DNA of 64,000 nucleotides from JAWHTC01 sp032586155 (GTDB lineage Bacteria > Pseudomonadota > Alphaproteobacteria > Rhodobacterales > Rhodobacteraceae): NCBI RefSeq assembly GCF_032586155.1, contig NZ_JAWHTC010000004.1, forward strand, positions 310,001-374,000. The letters run 5' to 3'. The notes beneath the pieces were generated by a model, which saw only the letters and a list, made by a program, of their open reading frames with translations, made no database searches and was not told the DNA's origin. Made by a program: the position numbers and the translations under genes. Below are positions 1 through 7,684 of this stretch, piece after piece (the stretch's first letter is position 1; every line of letters starts with the position of its first letter).

Positions 1-346
1 GCAGGGAGTCCTAAACAAAGAGATTAACTTGGCGTGCGTTGCGATGGTGCTGACGGCCTGCAAGGCCGGTGAGTCGTGGGAATTATCACCGATAAAACCA
101 ACAAATGGGATGTAGTTTTTCGCTGCTGTGCTTGGAACAGCGGTGAACGTACATCGTCAAACCCGCCTGAACCCCTTGTTTTTCAGGTATTGTGTGCAAT
201 TGCATACACAAATATCACAGCACACTTTCAGCTTTGAGAATGTGTGCGTGGATCGGTTGACCCTGCCATGGGGCGGGAGTAAACCGACACACAAGATTTC
301 GCTGCTAATAGGCGTATGAAACATACGCAGGAAGGAGCCAAGATCC
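1..346. other. Non-coding region upstream of nuoA
   Basis: I see no convincing gene here; the only open frames are short and lack family features. Positions 54-68 hold a small perfect hairpin (CGGCCT, GCA loop, AGGCCG) without a T-tract. Positions 191-210 hold an imperfect inverted repeat listed separately. The stretch ends in a strong ribosome binding site (AGGAAGGAG, about 330-338) for nuoA. The nuo promoter is expected here, but I could not assign a -35/-10 pair. Confidence 0.6.
191..210. promoter_or_regulatory. Inverted repeat upstream of nuoA, possible operator
   Basis: TGTGTGCAATTGCATACACA is an 18-bp palindrome with one extra T in the right arm; its core TGCAATTGCA (195-204) is perfect. 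It lies about 140 bp before the nuoA start. The TGTG...CACA shape with an AT-rich centre resembles sites of dimeric GntR/FCD-type or Crp/Fnr-type regulators, but no regulator gene is visible beside it. It may belong to nuo or to a gene left of the window. Confidence 0.35.
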
Positions 347-721
347 ATGGATCTCGCTGACGGGATGCTCCGGGACTATCTCCCCATTCTCATCTTTATT
401 GCCATTGCTGTTGCCATTGGCCTTGTCCTCATTCTTGCCGCCGCCGTGCTGGCGGTGCGTCACCCCGATCCTGAAAAGGTGAGTGCGTATGAATGTGGTT
501 TCAACGCCTTTGACGACGCAAGGATGAAATTTGACGTTCGGTTCTACCTCGTGTCGATCCTGTTCATCATCTTCGACCTTGAAATCGCGATGCTTTTCCC
601 TTGGGCGGTGGCTTTCAAGGATGTGTCGACCGTCGGCTTCTGGTCGATGATGGTGTTTTTGGCGGTGCTGACCATCGGCTTTGCCTATGAGTGGAAGAAG
701 GGGGCGCTGGAGTGGTCATGA
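347..721 (+). CDS. nuoA: NADH-quinone oxidoreductase subunit A
   Basis: NuoA (ND3-like, 124 aa) is a small inner-membrane subunit of complex I at the junction of the peripheral and membrane arms. Three hydrophobic segments are visible, about residues 12-37, 62-87 and 93-113. The loop after the first carries the family motif with the conserved Cys (SAYECGFNAFDDAR), followed by KFDVRFY. The start ATG follows an AGGAAGGAG site. The stop overlaps the start of nuoB in ATGA, which indicates translational coupling. It is the first gene of the nuo operon. Confidence 0.97.
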   Translation: MDLADGMLRDYLPILIFIAIAVAIGLVLILAAAVLAVRHPDPEKVSAYECGFNAFDDARMKFDVRFYLVSILFIIFDLEIAMLFPWAVAFKDVSTVGFWSMMVFLAVLTIGFAYEWKKGALEWS

Positions 722-1242
722 GCGATACCGCAATTATCAGCCAGAACCGCGAAGTCAGCACGCAGGAACTGAATGCCGAGCTGCAGGACAAAGGGTTCCT
801 GCTGACCAACACCGAGGACCTGATCAACTGGGCGCGCACCGGCTCGCTGCACTGGATGACCTTTGGTCTGGCCTGCTGCGCGGTCGAGATGATGCATGCG
901 TCGATGCCGCGCTATGACCTGGACCGGTTCGGGGTTGCGCCGCGCGCCAGCCCGCGCCAGTCGGATGTAATGATCGTGGCGGGCACGCTGACCAACAAGA
1001 TGGCACCGGCGCTGCGCAAGGTTTACGACCAGATGCCCGAGCCGCGCTACGTGATCTCGATGGGGTCCTGCGCCAATGGCGGGGGCTATTATCACTATAG
1101 CTATAGCGTGGTGCGGGGATGTGACCGGGTTGTGCCGGTCGATATCTACATTCCGGGCTGCCCGCCGACGGCAGAGGCACTGGTTTACGGGTTCCTGCAG
1201 CTGGCACGGAAGATCCGGCGCACGGGTACGATCGCGCGCTGA
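718..1242 (+). CDS. nuoB: NADH-quinone oxidoreductase subunit B
   Basis: NuoB (174 aa) carries the terminal [4Fe-4S] cluster N2, which passes electrons to quinone. The ligand pattern is clear: adjacent Cys53-Cys54 (GLACCAVEMM), Cys118 (SMGSCANGGG) and Cys148 (PGCPPTAEAL). I chose the ATG at 718 because it overlaps the nuoA stop (ATGA) and gives the usual family N-terminus; an upstream in-frame start at 691 would lie inside nuoA. Length is typical for alphaproteobacteria. Confidence 0.97.
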   Translation: MSDTAIISQNREVSTQELNAELQDKGFLLTNTEDLINWARTGSLHWMTFGLACCAVEMMHASMPRYDLDRFGVAPRASPRQSDVMIVAGTLTNKMAPALRKVYDQMPEPRYVISMGSCANGGGYYHYSYSVVRGCDRVVPVDIYIPGCPPTAEALVYGFLQLARKIRRTGTIAR

Positions 1243-1300
1243 GACGCGCATTGGGGATGTTGACTGCGCATAAGAATTGGCGCGGGAAGGAAAGAGACGG

Positions 1301-1909
1301 ATGAGCGACGCAATGAACGAGCTGGGCGCGCATATCGAGGCCAAGCGCCCGGACTGCGTGCTGGGTTGGGATGTGAGCTTTGGCGAGCTGAATGTCGATG
1401 TAGCACCGAGCGCGATCACCGGGCTGGTCGAGTTTCTGAAAACCGATCGGGAATGTAAATTCTCGACCCTGGTGGACATCACCGGCGTCGATTACCCCGA
1501 GCGGGTCAAGCGCTTCGACGTGGTCTATCATTTCCTGAGCATGTATCAGAACCACCGCATCCGGCTGCGGGTGTCGATCCGCGAAGATGAGATGGTGCCG
1601 TCGGTGGTGGAAACCCACCCGAGCGCCAACTGGTTCGAGCGCGAAGTGTTCGACATGTTCGGCATCATCTTTACCGGCCACCCGGACCTGCGCCGCATCC
1701 TGACCGACTATGGTTTCCGCGGCCATCCGCTGCGCAAGGATTTCCCGACCACCGGCTATACCGAAGTGCGTTACGACGAGGCGCAGAAGCGCGTCGTCTA
1801 TGAACCGGTATCGCTGGTGCAGGAATACCGCCAGTTCGACTTCATGTCCCCGTGGGAGGGTGCCGAATATATCCTTCCGGGTGATGAAAAAGGGGAGGAG
1901 GCGAAATGA
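1301..1909 (+). CDS. nuoC: NADH-quinone oxidoreductase subunit C
   Basis: NuoC (202 aa; 30-kDa type) is a structural subunit of the peripheral arm that packs against NuoD. The family signature with HPSANWFEREVFDMFGI and the following GHPDLRRILTDYGFRGHPLRKDFP are both present. It is a separate gene, not fused to nuoD as in E. coli. The ATG at 1301 follows a GGAAGGAAAGAG purine stretch; an upstream frame extension to 1277 is less likely. The last codons overlap nuoD. Confidence 0.96.
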   Translation: MSDAMNELGAHIEAKRPDCVLGWDVSFGELNVDVAPSAITGLVEFLKTDRECKFSTLVDITGVDYPERVKRFDVVYHFLSMYQNHRIRLRVSIREDEMVPSVVETHPSANWFEREVFDMFGIIFTGHPDLRRILTDYGFRGHPLRKDFPTTGYTEVRYDEAQKRVVYEPVSLVQEYRQFDFMSPWEGAEYILPGDEKGEEAK

Positions 1910-3132
1910 TGGACGGCTCCAAGGATTTCAGCGATGCCCTGACCGGCGAACAGCAGATCCGCAACTTCAACATCAACTTTGGCCCGCAGCACCCGGCGGC
2001 GCACGGCGTGCTGCGCCTCGTGCTTGAGCTGGACGGCGAGATCGTCGAACGCTGCGACCCGCATATCGGCCTGTTGCACCGTGGCACCGAAAAGCTGATG
2101 GAAAGCCGGACCTATCTGCAATGCCTGCCCTATTTCGATCGGCTGGATTACGTCGGCACGATGAACCAGGAACATGCCTGGTGCCTGGCGATCGAAAAGC
2201 TGACCGGGGTGGAAGTGCCGCGTCGGGCGCAGCTGATCCGGGTATTGTATTCCGAGATTGGCCGCATCCTGAACCACCTGCTGAACGTGACCACGCAGGC
2301 GATGGACGTGGGCGCGTTGACGCCGCCGCTTTGGGGGTTTGAGCAGCGCGAATTCCTGATGGAGTTCTATGAACGCGCCTGTGGTGCACGGCTTCACGCC
2401 GCGTATTTCCGCCCGGGTGGGGTGCATCAGGATCTGCCGCCCAAGCTGATTGACGATATCGAGGAATGGGCGAGCGTCGAATTCCCGGCCTTCATGAAGG
2501 ATATCGACGAGCTTCTGACCGAAAACCGCATCTTCAAGCAGCGTAACGTCGATATCGGCGTCGTTGATGAGGAAATGGTGCAGCAATACGGCTTCTCGGG
2601 GCCGATGGCACGTTCTGCGGGCCTCGCCTGGGACCTGCGTCGGGCACAGCCCTATGAATGCTATGACGAGTTCGATTTCCAGATTCCGATTGGCAAGAAC
2701 GGCGATTGCTATGACCGTTACCTGATGCGGATGGAAGAGATGCGCCAGTCGACGTCGATCATGTTGCAGGCGATTGCCAAGCTGCGTGAACCCGAAGGGC
2801 AGGGCGATGTTCTGGCCCGCGGCAAGCTGACCCCGCCGAAACGCGGCGAGATGAAGACCTCGATGGAGGCTCTGATCCATCACTTCAAGCTTTATACCGA
2901 AGGGTTCCACGTACCGGCGGGCGAGGTTTACGCCTGTGTCGAGGCGCCCAAGGGAGAGTTCGGCGTTTACCTGGTGAGCGATGGCGGCAACAAACCCTAC
3001 CGCGCCAAGATCCGGGCGCCGGGATACCTGCACCTGCAATCGATGGACCACATTGCCACCGGCCACCAGCTGGCCGACGTGGCGGCGATCATCGGCTCGC
3101 TGGACGTCGTGTTCGGGGAGATCGACCGCTGA
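1906..3132 (+). CDS. nuoD: NADH-quinone oxidoreductase subunit D
   Basis: NuoD (408 aa; 49-kDa type, related to the large subunit of NiFe hydrogenases) forms the quinone-binding cavity with NuoB. Visible family motifs include FNINFGPQHPAAHGVLR near the N-terminus, HIGLLHRGTEKLME around residues 50-65 and the C-terminal GDVVFGEIDR-like end. It starts inside the last codons of nuoC (AAATGATGG). A start one codon later is equally possible. The next reading frame begins at or just past its stop. Confidence 0.97.
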   Translation: MMDGSKDFSDALTGEQQIRNFNINFGPQHPAAHGVLRLVLELDGEIVERCDPHIGLLHRGTEKLMESRTYLQCLPYFDRLDYVGTMNQEHAWCLAIEKLTGVEVPRRAQLIRVLYSEIGRILNHLLNVTTQAMDVGALTPPLWGFEQREFLMEFYERACGARLHAAYFRPGGVHQDLPPKLIDDIEEWASVEFPAFMKDIDELLTENRIFKQRNVDIGVVDEEMVQQYGFSGPMARSAGLAWDLRRAQPYECYDEFDFQIPIGKNGDCYDRYLMRMEEMRQSTSIMLQAIAKLREPEGQGDVLARGKLTPPKRGEMKTSMEALIHHFKLYTEGFHVPAGEVYACVEAPKGEFGVYLVSDGGNKPYRAKIRAPGYLHLQSMDHIATGHQLADVAAIIGSLDVVFGEIDR

Positions 3133-3167
3133 TCCAACGGCGCCTCATAACTTCTGCACTTGCTGCG

Positions 3168-3698
3168 ATGCTGGCTGTGCCCTCTGTGGTGCTGGCCGAA
3201 GACACGCTTGTCGGCAAGCAACTATTGATGCGCGCGCAGATCATCGAGCGGGCACAGGCGCAGGGCTGTCATCTGCATATTGATGAAGGCGAGCAGATCG
3301 CCGAGACGCTGGGTATGAGCCGGTCCGAAATGAAGGACGTGGCACGCCATATGTTGGCGGCGGGCGAAGCCGGCGGCAAAGGGGCGATCCTGACCCTGAG
3401 CACGGAACTGTGCGGCAAGACGCCCGATCCGCTGCCCGAGCCGGAACCGCAGGACACAAGCGGCAACCCGATGGGTCTGCCCGGTGGGCCGACGCCGATG
3501 AATGCACCGCAAGAGGCGTTTGTTGCCTTCATGGAGCAGATCGGCTGCGCGCTGGATTGGGATGTCGCCGAAGAGGCGCTGACCGGCGCGGGGTTCGAAT
3601 ACGGGATCATGGAAGTCTTGCTCTATGACTTTATCCACGAGGGAATCGTGGAAGAGCAGGGCGAGACGCTGATCCTGACGCAGGGGGAGTGTACGTGA
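3168..3698 (+). CDS. Secreted protein with two copies of a two-cysteine module
   Basis: No family recognised. The 176-aa frame begins with a hydrophobic stretch ending VVLA-ED, a likely signal peptidase site, so the product should be periplasmic. From this ATG the signal peptide lacks a basic n-region. Reading upstream in frame to a CTG at 3129 (overlapping the nuoD stop) adds IQRRLITSALAA and completes it, so the true start may be 3129. The mature part has two repeats, each with a Gly-Cys and a second Cys 48 residues later, split by a Pro/Glu-rich linker. The same module recurs in the lipoprotein at 3838. It lies in the nuo operon between nuoD and nuoE. Confidence 0.75.
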   Translation: MLAVPSVVLAEDTLVGKQLLMRAQIIERAQAQGCHLHIDEGEQIAETLGMSRSEMKDVARHMLAAGEAGGKGAILTLSTELCGKTPDPLPEPEPQDTSGNPMGLPGGPTPMNAPQEAFVAFMEQIGCALDWDVAEEALTGAGFEYGIMEVLLYDFIHEGIVEEQGETLILTQGECT

Positions 3699-3838
3699 TG
3701 CTGAACAATATTGGATTGCCGGGATTGCTCTTGATCACTGGTTCCGGTGGTGGACTTGATTTCGGGTCGGTTGTGCTTGCTCACGGTTTCGGCTCGTTCA
3801 ACATTGCGATGATGCTCATGGTCGCGGGGGTGAATTGA
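3698..3838 (+). CDS. Possible 46-aa hydrophobic small protein
   Basis: This 46-codon frame runs from an ATG that overlaps the preceding stop (TGATG, 3696-3700) to a TGA that overlaps the next start in the same way (TGATG, 3836-3840). It therefore exactly fills the gap between two secreted proteins. The product is Gly-rich and hydrophobic (MLNNIGLPGLLLITGSG at the start, a second hydrophobic part at the end), so a small membrane protein is possible. No family is recognised. The exact tiling argues for translation, but coding is unproven. Confidence 0.45.
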   Translation: MLNNIGLPGLLLITGSGGGLDFGSVVLAHGFGSFNIAMMLMVAGVN

Positions 3839-4122
3839 TGAAACGGTTTGTACTTTTTTCAGTATGTGCGTCTGCCCTGTCGGGCTGTCTTGCCATAGCG
3901 CCGTCGGGGATCACGCCCGAGCAGCGCGACGATTTTGTGCTGGCGGCCTCGACCATCGGTTGCGTAATGCGCGACGAGAGTGACTATCAGCCGGTCGAGT
4001 TGCAGGCCGGTCTGACCCGCGAACAAACGCTGGCTCTGGTCCAGCACCATCTGACCTGGGGCGGGGCCGAACAGCTGCCCGGCGACCAGGGCGTGAAAAT
4101 TACCACAGGAGCCTGTGCCTGA
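3838..4122 (+). CDS. Small lipoprotein with one two-cysteine module
   Basis: 94-aa protein with a lipoprotein signal: basic MKR, a hydrophobic core and lipobox LSGC at residues 14-17, so it should be lipid-anchored and face the periplasm. The mature part has IGC and, 51 residues on, a C-terminal GACA. This matches the module found twice in the protein at 3168 (there 48 residues between cysteines). The start overlaps the upstream stop (TGATG) and its own stop overlaps nuoE in the same way. Function unknown; location suggests a link to complex I or its biogenesis. Confidence 0.75.
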   Translation: MKRFVLFSVCASALSGCLAIAPSGITPEQRDDFVLAASTIGCVMRDESDYQPVELQAGLTREQTLALVQHHLTWGGAEQLPGDQGVKITTGACA

Positions 4123-5207
4123 TGCTGCGCCGCCTGCACTTTGAACAACCCAAAAGCTTTGCCTTTACGCCCGACAACCTGAAATGGGCCGAAGCGCAGA
4201 TGACCAAGTATCCCGAGGGCCGTCAGGCCAGCGCGATCATTCCGCTGTTGTGGCGGGCGCAGGAGCAGGAAGGCTGGCTTTCCCGTCCGGCGATCGAGAC
4301 CGTGGCCGATATGCTGGGCATGGACTATATCCGGGCACTCGAGGTCGCGACCTTCTACTTCATGTTCCAGTTGCAGCCGGTGGGCCAGGTGGCGCATTTC
4401 CAGATCTGCGGTACCACGTCCTGCATGATCATGGGGGCCGAGGACCTGATCGCGGTGATGAAGGACAAGATCGCCGCCAAACCGCATGAAATCTCGGCCG
4501 ATGGCAAGTTCAGCTGGGAAGAGGTCGAGTGTCTCGGGTCCTGTTCGAACGCGCCGATGGCCCAGATCGGCAAGGATTACTATGAAGATCTGACGCCCGC
4601 GCGTCTGGGGGAAATCCTTGATGATCTGGCCAAGGGCGAGGTGCCGGTGCCGGGGCCGCAGAATGGCCGTTACGGGGCCGAACCGCTGGCCGGTCTGACC
4701 TCGCTGACGGAACATGAAAGCGGCAAGACCCAGTATAACGCAAGCGTGCAGCTGGCGACCGACCTGGGCGAGACCGTCAAGCGGATTGACGGCTCCGAAG
4801 TACCGCTCACCACGCCGTGGCTGGATGCCAAGGCGCGTGGCGGCAGCAAGCCCGCGGCCAAAAAAGCAGCGGCGAAGAAACCGGCAGCAAAGAAAGCTGC
4901 GGCGAAACCGGCGGCCAAGCCCAAGGCTGAGGCCAAACCGGCCGCAGCAACCGGTGTCGAAAAGAAACCGCGCACGATGAAAGCGCCGCGCAAGTCGGGT
5001 GCCGACGATCTGAAATTGATCACCGGCGTCGGGCCGAAGCTGGAAGGCGTGCTCAACGAGCTGGGTTTCTGGCATTTCGACCAGATCGCGAAATGGACCG
5101 GCGACGAGATCGCCTGGGTGGACTCGCGGCTCAAGTTCAAGGGCCGCATCGAACGGGACAATTGGATCGACCAGGCGAAGACCCTGGCGGAAGGTGGCGA
5201 GGGTTAA
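4122..5207 (+). CDS. nuoE: NADH-quinone oxidoreductase subunit E with C-terminal HhH extension
   Basis: NuoE is the thioredoxin-fold [2Fe-2S] (N1a) subunit beside NuoF. Ligands are Cys96, Cys101, Cys137 and Cys141 (ICGTTSC and CLGSC). At 361 aa it is about twice the length of E. coli NuoE. The extra part has an Ala/Lys/Pro-rich linker (about residues 240-280, histone-H1-like) and a C-terminal helix-hairpin-helix domain (about 295-361, LITGVGPKLEGVLNELGF) of the kind called H3TH or flap-endonuclease-like. The same domain ends the next gene. The extension is in frame and uncorrupted. Whether it binds nucleic acid or protein is unknown. Confidence 0.95.
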   Translation: MLRRLHFEQPKSFAFTPDNLKWAEAQMTKYPEGRQASAIIPLLWRAQEQEGWLSRPAIETVADMLGMDYIRALEVATFYFMFQLQPVGQVAHFQICGTTSCMIMGAEDLIAVMKDKIAAKPHEISADGKFSWEEVECLGSCSNAPMAQIGKDYYEDLTPARLGEILDDLAKGEVPVPGPQNGRYGAEPLAGLTSLTEHESGKTQYNASVQLATDLGETVKRIDGSEVPLTTPWLDAKARGGSKPAAKKAAAKKPAAKKAAAKPAAKPKAEAKPAAATGVEKKPRTMKAPRKSGADDLKLITGVGPKLEGVLNELGFWHFDQIAKWTGDEIAWVDSRLKFKGRIERDNWIDQAKTLAEGGEG

Positions 5208-5287
5208 AGCTCGCAAGTAGGCTGGAAAGGCAAGGTATCGGTTACGAGGGCAGAACGACAACGTTCAATGTTTAGGGGGGGAATACC

Positions 5288-6142
5288 ATGATGGAGAAAA
5301 TGGGAATGTGTAATTGGATCAGCTGGTTGATCGGGCTTGTGGCGGCAATTGTCGTCTACATGGCGTCGGTTGCGGCTGTGACATGGATACCGGCCCTGCT
5401 GATCGCGATTGCGGTCGGCTGTTTTCTTGGTCTTGTGCTGAGCCATCTGTTCTGCGGAGGAGGAGCCGCGGACGAGGCAGAAGTACATGGTGCCGCAACT
5501 GACGCGACTGCCGCGCGTGCGGATGATGGCGCTGTTGAAGCCGAAGCGCAGGCCAAAGCGGCTCAAGAGGCGATGGCAGCGGAAGAAGCCAAGGCTGCGG
5601 CCGACGCGAAAGCCGCTACCGAGGCGCAAGCTGCTGCGGACGCCAAAGCCACTGCCGATGCTGCCGCGAAAGACGGTGGCGCGAAGGTCAAGTCAACTTT
5701 GCTGGAAGGCGAAGAAGAGTTGGCAGCCCGCAAGGGCACCTGGAAATACGAGGGCGGCGCCGACGCAGCCAAATCGGGTGCAAGTCAGTCGACCAAAGAC
5801 GCGACATCGACGCCAGACTATGACGGCGACGGCGTTCTGGAAGGCGAAGACGAGGGCATCAAGCCTGCCGCACTTGATGGTCCGCGCGATGGCCAGGCCG
5901 ATAACCTGAAGGAAATCAAGGGGATCGGTCCGAAACTGGAAATCCTGTGCAACGAGTTGGGGTTCTATCATTTTGACCAGATCGCCGGTTGGACCGCCGA
6001 CGAGGTCGCCTGGGTCAACGCCAACCTGAAAGGCTTCAAGGGCCGGGTGAGCCGCGACAACTGGGTGGAACAGGCCAAGATCCTGGCCGCGGGCGGGGAG
6101 ACCGAGTTCTCTGAGCGCGTGGACAAGGGTGAGGTTTATTGA
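5288..6142 (+). CDS. Membrane-anchored protein with Ala-rich linker and HhH domain
   Basis: 284-aa protein. Two hydrophobic segments (about residues 10-30 and 33-54) are followed by a long Ala/Glu/Lys-rich low-complexity stretch (about 60-135, probably helical), an acidic region, and a C-terminal helix-hairpin-helix domain (about 210-280). That domain is roughly two-thirds identical by eye to the NuoE tail (GPKLE, NELGF, HFDQIA, RDNW shared). A GGGGGG-type site precedes the ATG; a start one codon later is possible. It looks like a membrane-tethered paralogue of the NuoE extension. Function unknown. Confidence 0.8.
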   Translation: MMEKMGMCNWISWLIGLVAAIVVYMASVAAVTWIPALLIAIAVGCFLGLVLSHLFCGGGAADEAEVHGAATDATAARADDGAVEAEAQAKAAQEAMAAEEAKAAADAKAATEAQAAADAKATADAAAKDGGAKVKSTLLEGEEELAARKGTWKYEGGADAAKSGASQSTKDATSTPDYDGDGVLEGEDEGIKPAALDGPRDGQADNLKEIKGIGPKLEILCNELGFYHFDQIAGWTADEVAWVNANLKGFKGRVSRDNWVEQAKILAAGGETEFSERVDKGEVY

Positions 6143-6153
6143 GGAGACGATGA

Positions 6154-6378
6154 GTGAGCGAGCAATCACAAGCAGCGTTGGCGCGGAAGGGGCGGGTTGC
6201 CGCCCTGGTGATCGCGTGCACGGCGGCGCTTTGGGTGCTCGCGGTGTTCATCGGAGGAAAAATCGGGCTGAGCCAGCGATGGCTCGTCCTTATCGATCTG
6301 TTCGCATTGGTCGGCTTCGTGCTGGCCATCGTGATGATCTGGCAAATCTGGCGGGCACGCCGGAATATCGAAGGCTGA
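6154..6378 (+). CDS. DUF5337-like small membrane protein
   Basis: 74-aa protein with two hydrophobic helices (about residues 14-34 and 42-63), a basic C-terminus (RARRNIEG) and no signal peptide. It resembles the DUF5337 proteins found in Rhodobacteraceae nuo operons. I use the GTG at 6154 because it is well spaced from GAGGAG (6141-6146) and gives a sensible membrane protein; the ATG at 6150 is in another frame. Five bases separate it from nuoF. Role unknown; possibly complex I assembly, by context. Confidence 0.75.
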   Translation: MSEQSQAALARKGRVAALVIACTAALWVLAVFIGGKIGLSQRWLVLIDLFALVGFVLAIVMIWQIWRARRNIEG

Positions 6379-6382
6379 GCGA

Positions 6383-7678
6383 ATGCTGAAAGACCAGGAC
6401 CGCATCTTTACCAACCTCTACGGCATGCATGATCGCACGCTGGCAGGCGCCAAGGCCCGTGGCCATTGGGACGGCACCGCCGGGCTAATCGAAAAGGGCC
6501 GTGACTGGATCATCGACGAGATGAAAGCCAGCGGGCTGCGTGGCCGTGGCGGCGCGGGCTTCCCGACGGGGTTGAAGTGGAGCTTCATGCCCAAGGAAAG
6601 CGATGGTCGCCCGGCGTATCTGGTGATCAATGCCGACGAATCCGAGCCTGCGACCTGCAAGGACCGGGAAATCATGCGCCACGATCCGCATACGCTGATC
6701 GAAGGCGCACTGATTGCCAGTTTCGCGATGAATGCGCATGCGGCCTATATCTATATTCGTGGTGAATACATCCGCGAGAAAGAGGCGCTGCAGGCGGCGA
6801 TTGACGCGGCCTACGATGATGGTCTTTTGGGGCCGAACGCGGCCAATTCGGGCTGGGATTTCGACCTTTACCTGCATCACGGCGCTGGCGCCTATATCTG
6901 TGGCGAGGAAACCGCGCTGCTGGAAAGCCTGGAAGGCAAGAAGGGCATGCCGCGGATGAAGCCGCCATTCCCGGCAGGCGCTGGGCTTTACGGTTGCCCG
7001 ACCACGGTGAACAACGTGGAATCGATTGCCGTTGTGCCGACGATCCTGCGCCGCGGCTCGGACTGGTTCTCCAGCTTTGGCCGTCCCAACAACGTTGGCA
7101 CCAAGCTGTTCGCGCTGACCGGCCATGTGAACAACCCCTGCGTCTTCGAGGACTCGATGTCGATGTCGGTGCGCGAGTTGATCGAGAAGCATGGCGGCGG
7201 TATTCGCGGTGGCTGGGATAACCTCAAGGCGATCATTCCGGGCGGGGCGTCCTGCCCGATCCTGCCCCGCGATGCGCTGGAAGACGCGATCATGGATTTC
7301 GACGGCATGCGCGAGAAGCAGTCGTCTTTCGGGACCGGCTGCATGATCGTGATGGATCAGAGCGTCGACGTGATCAAGGCGGTCTGGCGCCTGAGCAAGT
7401 TCTTCAAGCACGAAAGCTGTGGTCAGTGTACGCCATGCCGCGAGGGCACCGGCTGGATGATGCGGGTGATGGACCGGCTGGTGCGCGGCGAGGCCGAGAT
7501 CGAAGAGATCGACATGCTCTATGACGTGACCAAGCAGGTCGAAGGCCACACGATCTGTGCCCTGGGCGATGCGGCGGCCTGGCCGATCCAGGGTCTGATC
7601 CGCAACTTCCGCGAGGAGATCGAGGACCGGATCAAGGCGCAGAAAACGGGCCGTATGGGCGCGATGGCGGCGGAGTAA
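6383..7678 (+). CDS. nuoF: NADH-quinone oxidoreductase subunit F
   Basis: NuoF (431 aa) is the NADH dehydrogenase module subunit; it binds NADH, FMN and [4Fe-4S] cluster N3. The nucleotide/FMN motif GRGGAGFPTG is at about residues 54-63, and YICGEETALLESLEG is in the middle. The cluster motif SCGQCTPCREG is around 345-355, with the fourth Cys in CALGDAAAWP near 392. Length is normal. It follows the DUF5337-like gene closely. Electrons pass from FMN to clusters in NuoE and NuoG. Confidence 0.97.
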   Translation: MLKDQDRIFTNLYGMHDRTLAGAKARGHWDGTAGLIEKGRDWIIDEMKASGLRGRGGAGFPTGLKWSFMPKESDGRPAYLVINADESEPATCKDREIMRHDPHTLIEGALIASFAMNAHAAYIYIRGEYIREKEALQAAIDAAYDDGLLGPNAANSGWDFDLYLHHGAGAYICGEETALLESLEGKKGMPRMKPPFPAGAGLYGCPTTVNNVESIAVVPTILRRGSDWFSSFGRPNNVGTKLFALTGHVNNPCVFEDSMSMSVRELIEKHGGGIRGGWDNLKAIIPGGASCPILPRDALEDAIMDFDGMREKQSSFGTGCMIVMDQSVDVIKAVWRLSKFFKHESCGQCTPCREGTGWMMRVMDRLVRGEAEIEEIDMLYDVTKQVEGHTICALGDAAAWPIQGLIRNFREEIEDRIKAQKTGRMGAMAAE

Positions 7679-7684
7679 TTGACG

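Noticed and set aside
54..68. Hairpin at the left edge as a terminator of an upstream gene
   Set aside because: The stem is only six pairs and no T-tract follows; the upstream gene is outside the window.
4836..4980. Ala/Lys-rich stretch in nuoE as frameshift or contamination
   Set aside because: The frame runs on without a break into a well-formed HhH domain with a paralogue next door, so it is a real linker.
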